A stretch of 64,000 nucleotides of DNA from Mycolicibacterium aubagnense (lineage in GTDB: Bacteria; Actinomycetota; Actinomycetes; Mycobacteriales; Mycobacteriaceae): NCBI RefSeq assembly GCF_010730955.1, contig NZ_AP022577.1:4402001-4466000 (forward strand). Reading direction: 5' to 3'. Both the position numbers and the translations under genes were made by a program. The notes beneath the pieces were generated by a model that saw only the letters and a program-made list of their open reading frames with translations, was not told the origin of the DNA and made no database searches. Below, piece by piece: positions 35,539 through 45,123 of this stretch (positions are counted from its first letter, which is position 1; each line of letters opens with the position of its first letter).

Positions 35539-37097
35539 GCGGGCACCGCCGGAATCGTCACCGACACCACCGACCCGTAACTGACGTCGGACGAGAAGGT
35601 GCCGCCGTGCCGCTTGACCACCTGCGCCACGAGCGCCAGTCCCAACCCGTGCCCTGGTGATGATTTCGTCGAATAGCCGCGGCGCATCGCGTCTTCGAAG
35701 GCGTCCGGGTTCATGCCGGCGCCGCTGTCGGCCACCCGCATCAGTAGTTCGGCTCCCGGCTCGCAGCGCACCGTCACCTCGACCCACGGCTCATCGCGGT
35801 CGCACGCGTCCATGGCATTGTCGATCAGGTTGCCCAGCACCGTCACCATCTCCGGCCCGGTCAGCGGCAGATATGAAGTGTCCGAGGGCAATTGAGAGTC
35901 CGCGGTGACGGTGAACTCGATACCGCGCTCATGGGCTTGCGCGCTCTTGCCCAGCAGCAGCGCAACCAGTGCAGGTTCGCGGACCTCGTTGGACAGCCGG
36001 TCGACCAGTCGCTGGGACAGCTCCAATTCGTCGGTGGCGAACGCGACGGCATCGGACGGTCGGCCCATCTCCACCATGGTGATCACGGTGTGCAGCTTGT
36101 TGGCCGCTTCGTGCGCCTGTGCCCGCAGCGAGTCGGTGAGGACCTTCAACGAGCTGAGTTCGCCCAGGGTGCTTTGCAATTCGGTGCGGTCCCGGATCGT
36201 CACGACCTCCGCACCGGAGGTGCCGGACACCGGTGACCGGCTCACCACCAGCACCCGCTCGTCGGTGACGTGGACCTCGTCGCGCACGCCGGGATCGGCC
36301 GCTCGCAGGAACTCCGGTAGATCAGTCAGGGCCACCGCCCCTGGCGGCAGGGCCAACAAGCGGCGCGCCTCGTCGTTGGCCAGGGCGACGCGGCCCTGCT
36401 CGAGCACCAGGAGTCCCTCGGACACCGAATGCAGGACGGCGTCGTGATGCTCGTACATCACCCGCAGCTCATCCGGCCGCAGACCGTGGGTTTGACGGAG
36501 CAGCCGGCGCCGGATCAGCCAGGTGCCGGCCAGCGAAAGGCCAAGGGCGGCAAGGCCGATCGCCGCGATAATCGGAATCTGGTGACGCCACTGCGCGGTC
36601 AGGGTGGTCTCGGTGATGCCGGCCGCGACCAGGCCAAGGACGCGTCCGGACCCGTCCCGGACCGGGGCGATGGTGCGCACCGACCGACCTAGCGTCCCGG
36701 TGTAGAACTCGGTGAACGTCTGGCCCTTCAGAGCCGGCTCCATGGTCCCCAGGTAGTGGGCGCCGATCCGGCTGGGGTCGGTATGGGTGAACCGGGTGCC
36801 GTCGGGCGCCATGACGGTGATGAAGGCGATCCCGGTCTGCGCCCGAACCGATTCGGCCACCGGCTGGAGCACCGCGGTGGCGTTGCCGGCCCGCAAGGCG
36901 GCGGCCGTCGACGGCGCGTCGGCCAGCGCCGTGACGATGCCGGTGAGCAGCTGTTTGGCCGCGGCGTCGTTGGTGCGTCGGGATTGCACCAATGCCAGAG
37001 CGCTACCCGCGGCCACCACCACGATGATGATGGCGATCTGCAGGGCGACGATCTGCCCGGCAAGAGACCAGCGGGGCGCGGCCGGCCAACTGCGCAT
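35535..37097 (-). CDS. CitA/DcuS-type sensor histidine kinase
   Basis: A 520-aa membrane sensor. The first membrane helix (IVALQIAIIIVVVAAGSALA) is followed by a periplasmic PDC-like domain (about 45-170, with HTDPSRIGAHYLG matching the DcuS/CitA ligand loop). Then come a second helix (IPIIAAIGLAALGLSLAGTW), a PAS domain (YEHHDAVLHSVSEGLLVLE), a phospho-acceptor His in AHEAANKLHT and an ATPase domain (LGNLIDNAMDA, DSGAGM, GHGLGLALV). ATG 37097 or GTG 37100 is the start; the frame runs far upstream but that part overlaps the divergent gene. It probably senses an organic acid outside the cell and controls dctA. Confidence 0.9.
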   Translation of the reverse strand: MRSWPAAPRWSLAGQIVALQIAIIIVVVAAGSALALVQSRRTNDAAAKQLLTGIVTALADAPSTAAALRAGNATAVLQPVAESVRAQTGIAFITVMAPDGTRFTHTDPSRIGAHYLGTMEPALKGQTFTEFYTGTLGRSVRTIAPVRDGSGRVLGLVAAGITETTLTAQWRHQIPIIAAIGLAALGLSLAGTWLIRRRLLRQTHGLRPDELRVMYEHHDAVLHSVSEGLLVLEQGRVALANDEARRLLALPPGAVALTDLPEFLRAADPGVRDEVHVTDERVLVVSRSPVSGTSGAEVVTIRDRTELQSTLGELSSLKVLTDSLRAQAHEAANKLHTVITMVEMGRPSDAVAFATDELELSQRLVDRLSNEVREPALVALLLGKSAQAHERGIEFTVTADSQLPSDTSYLPLTGPEMVTVLGNLIDNAMDACDRDEPWVEVTVRCEPGAELLMRVADSGAGMNPDAFEDAMRRGYSTKSSPGHGLGLALVAQVVKRHGGTFSSDVSYGSVVSVTIPAVPA

Positions 37098-37241
37098 CAC
37101 CGCGCCCTTCCGTAATCCGAATGCTCGTCGCGCCCGCGGTGAACTTCCGTGAACGAAATGAACATATGCGTGACGTGCCTCACGTTCTGGCTCAACATCC
37201 TTGCAGAAGTTTTTGCAACTCGAAGCCGGAGGACTGTCGAC

Positions 37242-38573
37242 ATGACTGCTCACGCACCCCGCCGCGACCGCACGCATTGGCTGTACATCGCCGTGCTCGT
37301 CGCCGTTGTCGGCGGTGTGGCCGTCGGACTGATCGCGCCCGGGGTCGGCAAGGACATCGCGGTCCTCGGCACCCTGTTCGTCAGCCTGATCAAGATGATG
37401 ATCACGCCGGTCATCTTCTGCACCATCGTGCTGGGCATCGGTTCGGTGCGAAAGGCCGCGACCGTAGGCAAGGTCGGCGGTCTTGCGCTCGGCTACTTCC
37501 TGCTGATGTCGACGGTGGCGCTGGCCATCGGCCTGGTCGTCGGGAACTTGCTGAGCCCCGGTTCGGGCATGCACCTGTCGGCGCAGGCGACCGGTCAGGG
37601 CGCGAAACTGGCCGAGAAGGCGCACGAGGCCGGTGGCCTGATGGACTTCGTCGCCCACATCATCCCCGAGACCCTGTTTTCCGCTCTGACCAGTGGAAAC
37701 GTGCTGCAGGCGTTGTTCATCGCGCTGCTAGTCGGGTTCGCGGTGCAGGCGATGGGAACCGCAGGCGAACCGATCCTGCGGGGCATCGGGCACCTGCAGA
37801 AGCTGGTGTTCCGGGTGCTGATCATGATCCTGTGGCTGGCTCCGATCGGTGCGTTCGGCGCGATGGCCGGCGTCGTCGGCCAGACCGGCTGGCGGGCGGT
37901 CACCCAACTGCTGACGCTGATGCTCGGCTTCTACGTGACCTGTGTGGTGTTCGTGTTCGGCGTGCTCGGGACGGTGCTGTGGTCGGTGACGCGGATGTCG
38001 ATCTTCCGGTTGGTGCGCTACCTGGCCCGTGAGTACCTGCTGATCTTCTCGACATCGTCGTCGGAGTCGGCGCTGCCGCGGCTGATCGCCAAGATGGAGC
38101 ACCTGGGCGTGGACCGCAGCACCGTGGGCGTGGTGGTGCCGACCGGCTACTCGTTCAACCTGGACGGCACCGCGATCTACCTGACCATGGCGGCGCTGTT
38201 CATCGCCGACGCCATGGGTCGGCCACTGGCGATCGGGGAGCAGCTGGCGCTGCTGGCCTTCATGATCGTCGCTTCGAAGGGCGCTGCCGGGGTTACCGGC
38301 GCGGGCCTCGCGACCCTGGCCGGTGGCCTGCAGAGTCACCGGCCGGACCTGCTGGACGGAGTCGGGCTGATCGTGGGCATCGACCGGTTCATGTCGGAGG
38401 CGCGGGCCGTCACCAACTTCTCGGGTAACGCGGTCGCCGCCGTCCTGATCGGGGCGTGGACCGGGACGCTCGACCGGGCGAAGGCCGACGCGGTGCTCAG
38501 TGGTGCCGATCCGTTCGATGAACTGACGATGGTCGACTCAGATGTCGACAGCCACTCCGCAACGTCAGTGTGA
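37242..38573 (+). CDS. dctA: C4-dicarboxylate:cation symporter, DctA-type
   Basis: A 443-aa member of the DAACS family taking up succinate, fumarate or malate with protons or sodium. About eight transmembrane segments plus hairpins are visible: LYIAVLVAVVGGVAVGLIAP, LIKMMITPVIFCTIVLGIGS and later ones. The family signature STSSSESALPRLIAKME is the first re-entrant hairpin, and GYSFNLDGTAIY and SKGAAGVTGAG are the cation/substrate sites. GGAGGACT at 37229-37236 fixes ATG 37242; an ATG upstream would add about 31 unlikely residues. It is divergent from a CitA-like kinase pair, which most likely induces it. A few close family members carry glutamate instead. Confidence 0.9.
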   Translation: MTAHAPRRDRTHWLYIAVLVAVVGGVAVGLIAPGVGKDIAVLGTLFVSLIKMMITPVIFCTIVLGIGSVRKAATVGKVGGLALGYFLLMSTVALAIGLVVGNLLSPGSGMHLSAQATGQGAKLAEKAHEAGGLMDFVAHIIPETLFSALTSGNVLQALFIALLVGFAVQAMGTAGEPILRGIGHLQKLVFRVLIMILWLAPIGAFGAMAGVVGQTGWRAVTQLLTLMLGFYVTCVVFVFGVLGTVLWSVTRMSIFRLVRYLAREYLLIFSTSSSESALPRLIAKMEHLGVDRSTVGVVVPTGYSFNLDGTAIYLTMAALFIADAMGRPLAIGEQLALLAFMIVASKGAAGVTGAGLATLAGGLQSHRPDLLDGVGLIVGIDRFMSEARAVTNFSGNAVAAVLIGAWTGTLDRAKADAVLSGADPFDELTMVDSDVDSHSATSV

Positions 38574-38932
38574 TGCACGTCTTATCATGAACGAAATGTG
38601 AATTCGTCGATAACAGCGAATATCGGCGCCAGTTCAGGTGGGCCTCGGCGCTGTCCCGATCTTGATGAACAGAAGTGGGTCCTGAGTTCTATCGTGCTGA
38701 TGGTACGGATGGGATCGGAAGCGTTCGTGTCGCGGTGTGATGTTTCGCTCACTTTGCCTGGGAATGCCAAGAAACGGTGATTCGAAACCCTCAGAAACGC
38801 GGCCCGCCCCTGTTTGCTCAATTTGAATTCTCGCGGCGTCTTCGCAGGTGGAAGCGCCGAACACACTTCATAACAAGTGCATAACAATTCGCACCTTAAG
38901 TAACTCTTAAGAGCACCTGAGTAATTCGCGAC
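38574..38932. promoter_or_regulatory. upstream region of the beta-propeller gene
   Basis: No gene seen. The last 80 bp are AT-rich for this genome and contain an inverted pair CTTAAG (38895-38900 and 38906-38911) about 25 bp before the start codon, plus CATAACAAGTGCATAACAA. In M. tuberculosis the homologous promoter (Rv1057) is reported to be under SigE and TrcR; I see no clear SigE element here. Confidence 0.4.
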
Positions 38933-40099
38933 GTGGCGTCGCTGAAGCCGTCCGGAATGTCGGTGGGGATCACTACACTTCTTGAAAGCAGCGCTCATCC
39001 GGGCGCACCCGGACGGGCAATCGACTACCGGCGCGTCGCCGCGCTGGCGGAGGTACCGAAGATCGTGGCAAATAATAACGCTCGCGCAAAAGCGAAGCGG
39101 GCCGGCGCCCAGGCGCTGCGCGGAACCATGGACATCGCGCAGGTTGGTCGCGGCGCCATCGCCGACATCGCCGAGAGCATGGGGCAGTTGGTCGCGACCA
39201 GCTACGCCGACAGCATCGTGTCGCTGATCGAACCGCGCAGCCGCAGCATCCGCGATATCGCCGTCGACGGTGAGCCGTTCGCGGTCGTCGCCACCGACGA
39301 CCGGGCCTACGTCGCCGTGTCCGGCGCCGAGTTCGACGGCGTCGCCGTCATCGACGTCGCCACCGGCGCCGAGCTGGCCGCCTACCCGCTGGCCTCCGGT
39401 GTCAGCGCCCTCGCTGTCAGCCCGGACGGCAAGCGCGTGTTCGCGGGCCGCGCCGGCGACGCCTACATCGACGTCGCCGTCATCGACATCACCGCCGACC
39501 GCGTCGGCACCATCGAGATCGCCACCGGTGCGGCCATCAGCATCGACGCGCTCGCGGTCGACCACACCGGTCGCCGGCTCTACGTCGCCACCACCGACGA
39601 GATGGGCAGCCAGCTGGTTGTCGTCGACACCGAGACCGCCCGCATTCGCAACACCATCGTCATCGGTGCCCCGATCCGCAGCCTGGCGCTCGGCCCGGAC
39701 AACACCGCCTACGTGCTGACCTCGGACCTGACCGCCCGTGGTGAGGTGCACGTCGTCGACCTGGCCGCCGGCCGGGTGCGGGGGCGCTTCTCCGTCGGTG
39801 ACGCCCCGACCCAGCTGGTGCTCGGTGCTGACGGCACCCGCGCCTATGTCGTCGACTACAACCGGGTCTCGGTGTTCTGCACCCAGACCAACGTGGTCGT
39901 CGACACCATCACCGCCGACGTCCAGCCGTCCTGCGTCACCGTCAGCCGTGACGGCTCGCGGCTGTACGTCGCGGACGTCGCCGGTGACGTCACCGCAGTC
40001 GCCGTCGAGGCCCCCAAGCCGCTGCTCTACTCGCAGTTCATGGCCACGGGGTCGGTTGGCATGCATGAGGTGCGCGCGCTGGAGCCCGCGACCGTCTGA
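38933..40099 (+). CDS. YncE-type beta-propeller protein (Rv1057-like)
   Basis: A 388-aa protein consisting of YVTN/NHL-like blades: FDGVAVIDVATGAELAAYPL, VSALAVSPDGKRVFAG, DVAVIDITADRVGTIEIATG, IDALAVDHTGRRLYVATT and VTVSRDGSRLYVADVAGDV. About seven blades are expected, as in the M. tuberculosis protein Rv1057. The first 60 residues are not propeller and have no signal peptide. GTG 38933 is used; ATG 38957 is an alternative. The protein has no known enzymatic role and probably binds partners. A strong hairpin follows. Confidence 0.88.
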   Translation: MASLKPSGMSVGITTLLESSAHPGAPGRAIDYRRVAALAEVPKIVANNNARAKAKRAGAQALRGTMDIAQVGRGAIADIAESMGQLVATSYADSIVSLIEPRSRSIRDIAVDGEPFAVVATDDRAYVAVSGAEFDGVAVIDVATGAELAAYPLASGVSALAVSPDGKRVFAGRAGDAYIDVAVIDITADRVGTIEIATGAAISIDALAVDHTGRRLYVATTDEMGSQLVVVDTETARIRNTIVIGAPIRSLALGPDNTAYVLTSDLTARGEVHVVDLAAGRVRGRFSVGDAPTQLVLGADGTRAYVVDYNRVSVFCTQTNVVVDTITADVQPSCVTVSRDGSRLYVADVAGDVTAVAVEAPKPLLYSQFMATGSVGMHEVRALEPATV

Positions 40100-40105
40100 T
40101 AGTCC

Positions 40106-40147
40106 ACAACAGAACGCCCCCGCCGGCCGGCGGGGGCGTTCTGTTGT
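40106..40147. terminator. bidirectional terminator hairpin
   Basis: A perfect 21-bp palindromic stem (ACAACAGAACGCCCCCGCCGG and its complement) between two convergent genes. It serves both strands; a short TTCTGTT tail follows on the plus strand. Confidence 0.8.
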
Positions 40148-40155
40148 CTGCGGGG

Positions 40156-40488
40156 CTAGTGATTATTACCCGTGCAGTCGAGCGACACCGAGATGGTCTT
40201 GCTGGTCTGCGGCAGCAGAATGGAATTGTTGTTGCGGCCCAGGCCCGGGCCGACCCACGGCATCAGCTGAGTCGTCTGCTGCGGATTGCGCACACTGGTC
40301 ACGGTGCACTGGTCCATCGGAGCCGTCCCGAGCTTGTCGATCGTGACCACGTAGCCCTCGGACTGCAGCCGGTTGATGGTCTCTTGCGCCGTCTCGGCGG
40401 CGGCCAATCCCGCCGGCGCCATCATCGTCAGCGAGGCCCCCGCCAGCCCGCCCGCTACGGCGGCGGCCAGCGTCCAATTCCTGCGCAT
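40156..40488 (-). CDS. small secreted protein, hypothetical
   Basis: A 110-aa protein with a signal peptide (TLAAAVAGGLAGASLTMMAP, cleavage near GLAAAE). The mature part starts ETAQETINRLQSEGYVVTID, a motif seen in small exported mycobacterial proteins, and has two Cys (DQCTVTSVRN, SLDCTGNN) that may pair. The start ATG 40488 follows the ribosome site AGGAG; the frame upstream is not needed. Function unknown. Confidence 0.85.
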   Translation of the reverse strand: MRRNWTLAAAVAGGLAGASLTMMAPAGLAAAETAQETINRLQSEGYVVTIDKLGTAPMDQCTVTSVRNPQQTTQLMPWVGPGLGRNNNSILLPQTSKTISVSLDCTGNNH

Positions 40489-40588
40489 GATTTTCTCCTG
40501 TCGTGCTAACGCCAATCATCCTCCTACCTGGCACGGTCGGCTAGCATCTCGACATCCCAGCGGCAGAAACCCAGAGGCGATATTCACG

Positions 40589-42229
40589 ATGCTCAGTACG
40601 ATGCAGGACGCCCCGCTCACCATCGCCACGATCATGCGGCACGCGATCAACCTGAATTCGTCTCGGACCGTCACCACGGCGCTCGGGGACGGGCAGTACC
40701 GCACCGCGACCTATCGCGAGATCGGCGAGCAGGCGGGCCGGCTGGCCAACGCGTTGCGTGGTCTCGGCATCACCGGAGACCAGCGGGTCGGCACGTTCAT
40801 GTGGAACAACGCCGAGCACACGGTGGCATACCTGGCCATTCCGTCGATGGGCGCCGTACTGCACACCCTCAACATCCGGTTGTCGCCCGAGCAGATCGCG
40901 TACATCGCGAACGAGGCGGAGGACCAGATCATCATCGCCGACATCTCGCTGGCCGCTCTGCTGGCTCCGGTGGTGCCGCAGCTGAACACGGTGCACACCG
41001 TGATCGCCGTCGGCGCAGGGGATTTGGCCCCACTCGAGGCTGTGTGTGCGGCGGAGGGCAAGACCCTGCTGCGGTACGACGAACTGCTGGCCGCCCAGCC
41101 CGTCGAGTTCGACTGGCCGGAGCTCGACGAGCGGTCCGCAGCCGCGATGTGCTACACCAGCGGTACTACGGGTAATCCGAAAGGTGTTGTCTACAGCCAT
41201 CGTTCGAGCTTCCTGCACGCCCTGGCGACATGCACCAGCAACGCACTGGGGATCGGCAGCGACGACGTCGCGCTGCCCATCGTGCCGATGTTCCACGCCA
41301 ACGCCTGGGGGCTGCCGTACGCCGCGCTGATGGCTGGCGCCGACCTGGCGATGCCGGACCGCTTCCTCGACGGCGCCTCGCTGATCAATCTCATCGAGAC
41401 CTGTCGGCCCACCGTGGCCGCCGCCGTGCCGACCATCTGGAACGACGTGCAGCACTGCCTGGAAAAGGGCCCCGCACACGATATTTCGTCGCTACGTCTG
41501 GTCGCGTGCGGCGGGTCCGCCGTGCCGGTGTCGTTGATGAAGACGTTCCAGGAGCGCCACGGCGTCTACATCCAGCAGCTGTGGGGTATGACGGAGACGT
41601 CGCCGATGGCCACCACGGCCAAGCCGCTGCCGGGCGTCTCCGAGGAACAGCATTGGGCGACGCGGGCAACGCAGGGCCGCGCGATGTGTGGCGTCGAGGT
41701 CCGGGTCGTCGACGATGCGGGCGCCCCGCTGCCGCACGACGGCGAGGCCGTCGGCGAGATCGAGGTACGGGGGCCGTGGATCACGGGCAGCTACTACTTG
41801 GGCTATGACTCCGGCAAGTTCGACAGCGGCTGGCTACGCACCGGTGACGTCGGGCGTATCGACGACTGCGGGTTCGTCACCCTCACCGACCGGGCCAAGG
41901 ACGTCATCAAGTCCGGCGGCGAATGGATTTCCTCGGTCGAGCTGGAGAACCACCTGATCGCGCACCCCGCGGTACTGGAGGCCGCCGTGGTCGCTGTGCC
42001 CGACGAGCGTTGGCAGGAGCGCCCACTGGTCGCCGTGGTGCTGCACGAGGGGGCTGCGGCGACGCCCGCGGAGCTGCGAGAATTCCTGGCAGACAAGGTG
42101 GTTCGGTGGTGGCTGCCCGAACGGTGGACGTTCGTCGATCAGGTGCCGCGCACCAGCGTTGGTAAGTACGACAAGAAGACCATCCGCGCCCGGTACGCCG
42201 ACGGCGTCTACGACGTCGTCACCGTCTAG
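40589..42229 (+). CDS. fadD14: long- or medium-chain fatty acyl-CoA synthetase (FadD14-like)
   Basis: A 546-aa adenylate-forming enzyme activating a fatty acid to acyl-CoA through an acyl-AMP. The P-loop-like AMP-binding motif YTSGTTGNPKGVVYSH, the second motif WGMTETSPM, and the hinge/Lys region SGGEWISSVELENHL with the final catalytic Lys in RTSVGKYDKKTIRARY are all present. Length and position next to the beta-propeller gene match FadD14 (Rv1058). ATG 40589 is used, giving family length; the longer upstream frame overlaps the divergent gene. It likely supplies acyl-CoA to beta-oxidation by the Ech/Fad enzymes in this window. Confidence 0.9.
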   Translation: MLSTMQDAPLTIATIMRHAINLNSSRTVTTALGDGQYRTATYREIGEQAGRLANALRGLGITGDQRVGTFMWNNAEHTVAYLAIPSMGAVLHTLNIRLSPEQIAYIANEAEDQIIIADISLAALLAPVVPQLNTVHTVIAVGAGDLAPLEAVCAAEGKTLLRYDELLAAQPVEFDWPELDERSAAAMCYTSGTTGNPKGVVYSHRSSFLHALATCTSNALGIGSDDVALPIVPMFHANAWGLPYAALMAGADLAMPDRFLDGASLINLIETCRPTVAAAVPTIWNDVQHCLEKGPAHDISSLRLVACGGSAVPVSLMKTFQERHGVYIQQLWGMTETSPMATTAKPLPGVSEEQHWATRATQGRAMCGVEVRVVDDAGAPLPHDGEAVGEIEVRGPWITGSYYLGYDSGKFDSGWLRTGDVGRIDDCGFVTLTDRAKDVIKSGGEWISSVELENHLIAHPAVLEAAVVAVPDERWQERPLVAVVLHEGAAATPAELREFLADKVVRWWLPERWTFVDQVPRTSVGKYDKKTIRARYADGVYDVVTV

Positions 42230-42257
42230 CGCGAACAGGGGTCCCGCTGTGCGCGGG

Positions 42258-43088
42258 TCAGGTGCGCACCGCCAGGGTCGACATCAGGTCGGCGAGGCGG
42301 TCCGGCTGGTCGAGCATCGAGAAAGTCCTTGCGCCGTCGATGATCTCGAGGCGGGCGTTCGGGATGGTCTTCGCCAGTTTCTCACCGTCGCCGACTTCGA
42401 AGAACACGTCGTCGGCTGACCAGGCGATGAGCGTCGGTTTGTCGAACTCGTGCAGCCGCGCCGCCACCTCGGTGGTGACCTCCGTCCGTAGCGAGCTGGT
42501 GAACTGGCGAAGATCTTCGGCGACAGCGGGTTTGGACTGTGCGTTGTGCACCCACTCTCGGGTCAGCGCGTCGAGGTCGGCGTAAGCGAGGCCGGCGTAG
42601 GCACGCTTGCGGACCAATGGAATCCGGAACACCTGTGTGCCGGACCGGAACAGCGCCTTCGATCGCGATGCCAGAATCAGCGGCTTGAGGATCGGCGGCG
42701 GAAAGTGTTCGAACGCATCGCAACTCGTCAGGACCAGGGCGCCGACCCGCTCGGGGTGGTGGACCGCGACCAGTTGGGTGACCACGCCGCCGGTGTCGTT
42801 GCCGACCAGTACGACCTCGTCGAGGTCCAGTGCCGCCAGGGTGTCCGCGACGATGCGTGCGACGCCGTGGATACTCCGGTCGGCACCGGGGCGCAGCGGT
42901 TCGGGATGCGCACCAAGGGGCCAGGTCGGGGCGATGCACCGCAGACCTTGTGCGGCCAGGCGCGCGGCGACCTGCCGCCACAGCTGGCCGCCCATCATGT
43001 ATCCATGCACGAAGACGACGGGCCGGCCGCTCTTCGGCCCGAATTCCTCGAAATGAATGGTTCCGGCGTTAATCTCGATGATCGACAT
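42258..43088 (-). CDS. alpha/beta hydrolase with Asp nucleophile
   Basis: A 276-aa alpha/beta hydrolase. The oxyanion region is VVFVHGYMMGG, and the nucleophile elbow is VGNDTGG with Asp98, as in haloalkane dehalogenase and epoxide-hydrolase relatives. A likely acid is Asp in WSADDVFFEV. The place of the catalytic His, near the end, reads GARTFSMLDQPDRLADL, with no His, so either another residue serves or the reaction is changed. The ATG start lies 62 bp from the divergent TetR gene, which probably regulates it. Confidence 0.85.
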   Translation of the reverse strand: MSIIEINAGTIHFEEFGPKSGRPVVFVHGYMMGGQLWRQVAARLAAQGLRCIAPTWPLGAHPEPLRPGADRSIHGVARIVADTLAALDLDEVVLVGNDTGGVVTQLVAVHHPERVGALVLTSCDAFEHFPPPILKPLILASRSKALFRSGTQVFRIPLVRKRAYAGLAYADLDALTREWVHNAQSKPAVAEDLRQFTSSLRTEVTTEVAARLHEFDKPTLIAWSADDVFFEVGDGEKLAKTIPNARLEIIDGARTFSMLDQPDRLADLMSTLAVRT

Positions 43089-43150
43089 GGATGTCTCCTA
43101 ACTCGACACGCATTTACAAACAGACTGTCCGCAACTTACCAACAGGGTGT

Positions 43151-43756
43151 ATGGAAAACAAGAGGCGTACTCAGGAGGAGCGCTCCGCGGCGACCCGCGA
43201 GGCGCTGATCGTCGCTGCGCGGCGGTTGTGGGGCGAGCGTGGTTACGCGGAAGTGGGTACCCCCGAGATCGCGACCGCGGCCGGGGTCACCCGGGGCGCG
43301 ATGTATCACCAATTCGCCGACAAGGCAGCGCTTTTCCTGGCTGTGGTGGAGGTGGTGGAACAAGACGTGATGGACCGGATGGCGGCCATGGTGGCGACAT
43401 CGGGTGCGACGTCACCGGCAGATGCGATCCGGGCGGCGGTCGACGCGTGGTTGGAGGTGTCCGGCGACCCGGAAGTCCGGCAGTTGGTCCTGCTTGATGC
43501 CCCGAGCGTGCTCGGCTGGGCAGGCTTCCGCGATGTAGCCCAGCGCTACAGCCTGGGTATGACAGAGCAGCTGCTCAGTGAGGCCATCAAGGCCGGCCAG
43601 CTGGCTCGTCAACCCGTGCGGGCCCTGGCGCACGTGCTGATCGGTGCACTCGATGAGGCGGCCATGCTCATCGCCACGTCCGAAGACCCGAAGAAGGCCC
43701 GCCGCGAGACGAGGCAGGTGTTGCGCCGCCTGGTCGACGCGATGTTCGCCCCCTGA
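43151..43756 (+). CDS. TetR-family transcriptional regulator
   Basis: A 201-aa TetR repressor. The N-terminal helix-turn-helix is ALIVAARRLWGERGYAEVGT, IATAAGVTRGAMYHQFADKA, with the usual YHQF recognition end. The C-terminal ligand domain has helices such as PVRALAHVLIGALDEAAMLI. ATG 43151 is chosen because MENKRRTQEERSAATRE is the typical start; an ATG at 43091 would add 20 residues. It is divergent from the alpha/beta hydrolase gene, the most likely target. Ligand unknown. A perfect terminator stem follows. Confidence 0.9.
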   Translation: MENKRRTQEERSAATREALIVAARRLWGERGYAEVGTPEIATAAGVTRGAMYHQFADKAALFLAVVEVVEQDVMDRMAAMVATSGATSPADAIRAAVDAWLEVSGDPEVRQLVLLDAPSVLGWAGFRDVAQRYSLGMTEQLLSEAIKAGQLARQPVRALAHVLIGALDEAAMLIATSEDPKKARRETRQVLRRLVDAMFAP

Positions 43757-43760
43757 TTGC

Positions 43761-43817
43761 CGAAACGGTATTCCAGCAGGAAATGTTCGAGAACGAACCT
43801 GCTGGAATACCGTTTCG
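43761..43817. terminator. perfect 20-bp hairpin between convergent genes
   Basis: CGAAACGGTATTCCAGCAGG (43761-43780) pairs with 43798-43817 around a 17-nt loop. It lies between the stop codons of the TetR and thiolase genes and can end transcription from both sides. Confidence 0.8.
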
Positions 43818-43829
43818 CGAGTGGAGCGA

Positions 43830-45023
43830 CTAGCGCTCGGCGCGCTGATAGGCCGTCACGACAGCGGCGCCGCCCAGGCCGATGTTGTGCTGCAGGGCCG
43901 CGGTCACGCCGTCGACCTGACGCTTGTCGGCCGTGCCGCGCAGCTGCCAGGTCAGCTCGGAGCACTGGGCCAGGCCCGTCGCACCGAGCGGATGGCCCTT
44001 GGAGATCAGCCCGCCTGACGGGTTGACCACCCAGCGACCGCCGTAGGTGGTGTCATTGTCGTCGATCAGCCGCGGCGCTTCACCCTCGCCGCACAGGCCC
44101 AGGGCTTCGTACAGTAGGAGCTCATTGGCGGAGAAGCAGTCGTGCAGTTCGATGACCTGGAAGTCCTCAGGGCCCAGGCCTGACTGATCGTAAACCTTCT
44201 GGGCGGCTTGGACATTCATGTCATAGCCGATGATGTTGGCGGCGCTGCCGTCGAAGGTCGAGGCGAAGTCGGTGGTCATGGCCTGTCCGACGATCTCGAC
44301 GGCCTGTGCGGCCAGCCCGTGCTTGTCGACGAACGCCTCGCTGGCGACGATCGCGGCGCCCGACCCGTCGGAGGTGGGGGAGCACTGCAGCTTGGTCAGC
44401 GGGTCGGAGATCATCTTGGCCGCCAGGATGTCGTCGAGCGTGTACTCGTCCTGGAACTGCGCGTACGGGTTGTTGACCGAATGCTTGTGGTTCTTGTAAC
44501 CGATCTTCGCGAAGTGCTCGGCGGTGGTGCCGTACTTCTTCATATGCTCACGGCCGGCCGCGCCGAACATCCACGGCGCCACCGGGAAGGCGAACTCATC
44601 GATCTCGGCCAGGGCCTTGACGTGCCGGCCCAGCGGCGATTCGCGGTCCTGCGCGCCACCGCCGAGGGACCCCGGCTGCATCTTCTCGAAGCCCAGTGCG
44701 ATGGTGCAGTCGGCGAGGCCGCCGCGGATCGCTTGTGCGGCAAGGTAAAGCGCGGTCGAACCCGTCGAACAGTTGTTGTTGACGTTGACGATCGGGATGC
44801 CCGTCATGCCGAGTTCGTACAGGGCGCGCTGGCCGGAGGTCGAATCGCCGGAGCAGTAGCCGACGTAGCCCTGCTCAACCTGGTCGTAAGAGATGCCGGC
44901 GTCGGCGAGGGCCTTGTTGCCCGACTCGTTGGCCATCCGCGGGTAGTCCCAGCCCTCGCGACTGCCGGGCTTCTCGAACTTTGTCATGCCGACGCCGACG
45001 ACGAACACACGATTCTTGGCCAT
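43830..45023 (-). CDS. lipid-transfer protein / SCP-x-type thiolase
   Basis: A 397-aa thiolase-fold protein of the nonspecific lipid-transfer group. The nucleophilic Cys85 lies in [19 protein letters not shown] and [11 protein letters not shown] hold the catalytic His residues. Such Ltp proteins act as thiolases or aldolases on CoA thioesters of steroid side chains. The KstR-type operator in its divergent promoter region supports a role in sterol or cholesterol breakdown. A homolog in M. tuberculosis is Rv1627c. The start ATG 45023 has a GGAAAGG-type site before it. Confidence 0.88.
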   Translation of the reverse strand: MAKNRVFVVGVGMTKFEKPGSREGWDYPRMANESGNKALADAGISYDQVEQGYVGYCSGDSTSGQRALYELGMTGIPIVNVNNNCSTGSTALYLAAQAIRGGLADCTIALGFEKMQPGSLGGGAQDRESPLGRHVKALAEIDEFAFPVAPWMFGAAGREHMKKYGTTAEHFAKIGYKNHKHSVNNPYAQFQDEYTLDDILAAKMISDPLTKLQCSPTSDGSGAAIVASEAFVDKHGLAAQAVEIVGQAMTTDFASTFDGSAANIIGYDMNVQAAQKVYDQSGLGPEDFQVIELHDCFSANELLLYEALGLCGEGEAPRLIDDNDTTYGGRWVVNPSGGLISKGHPLGATGLAQCSELTWQLRGTADKRQVDGVTAALQHNIGLGGAAVVTAYQRAER

Positions 45024-45123
45024 GGGGTTCCTTTCGTTACTACCTGTAGTTCAGTCACGCGCGGCGCCTTTAGTCAAGACCCCAAAGGTCTGGTCTCCGG
45101 CGCCGAGGCGGTGGTATACAACC

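Noticed and set aside
35788..37658. Long N-terminal extension of the sensor kinase up to 37658
   Set aside because: It covers the divergent dctA gene and lacks any domain; the membrane helix begins just after 37097.
38585..40066. 493-codon open frame on the minus strand
   Set aside because: It is the antisense of the beta-propeller gene; the repeats of the propeller give a Gly/Asp-rich false protein (DGDGRTGGDLDG-like) without a family.
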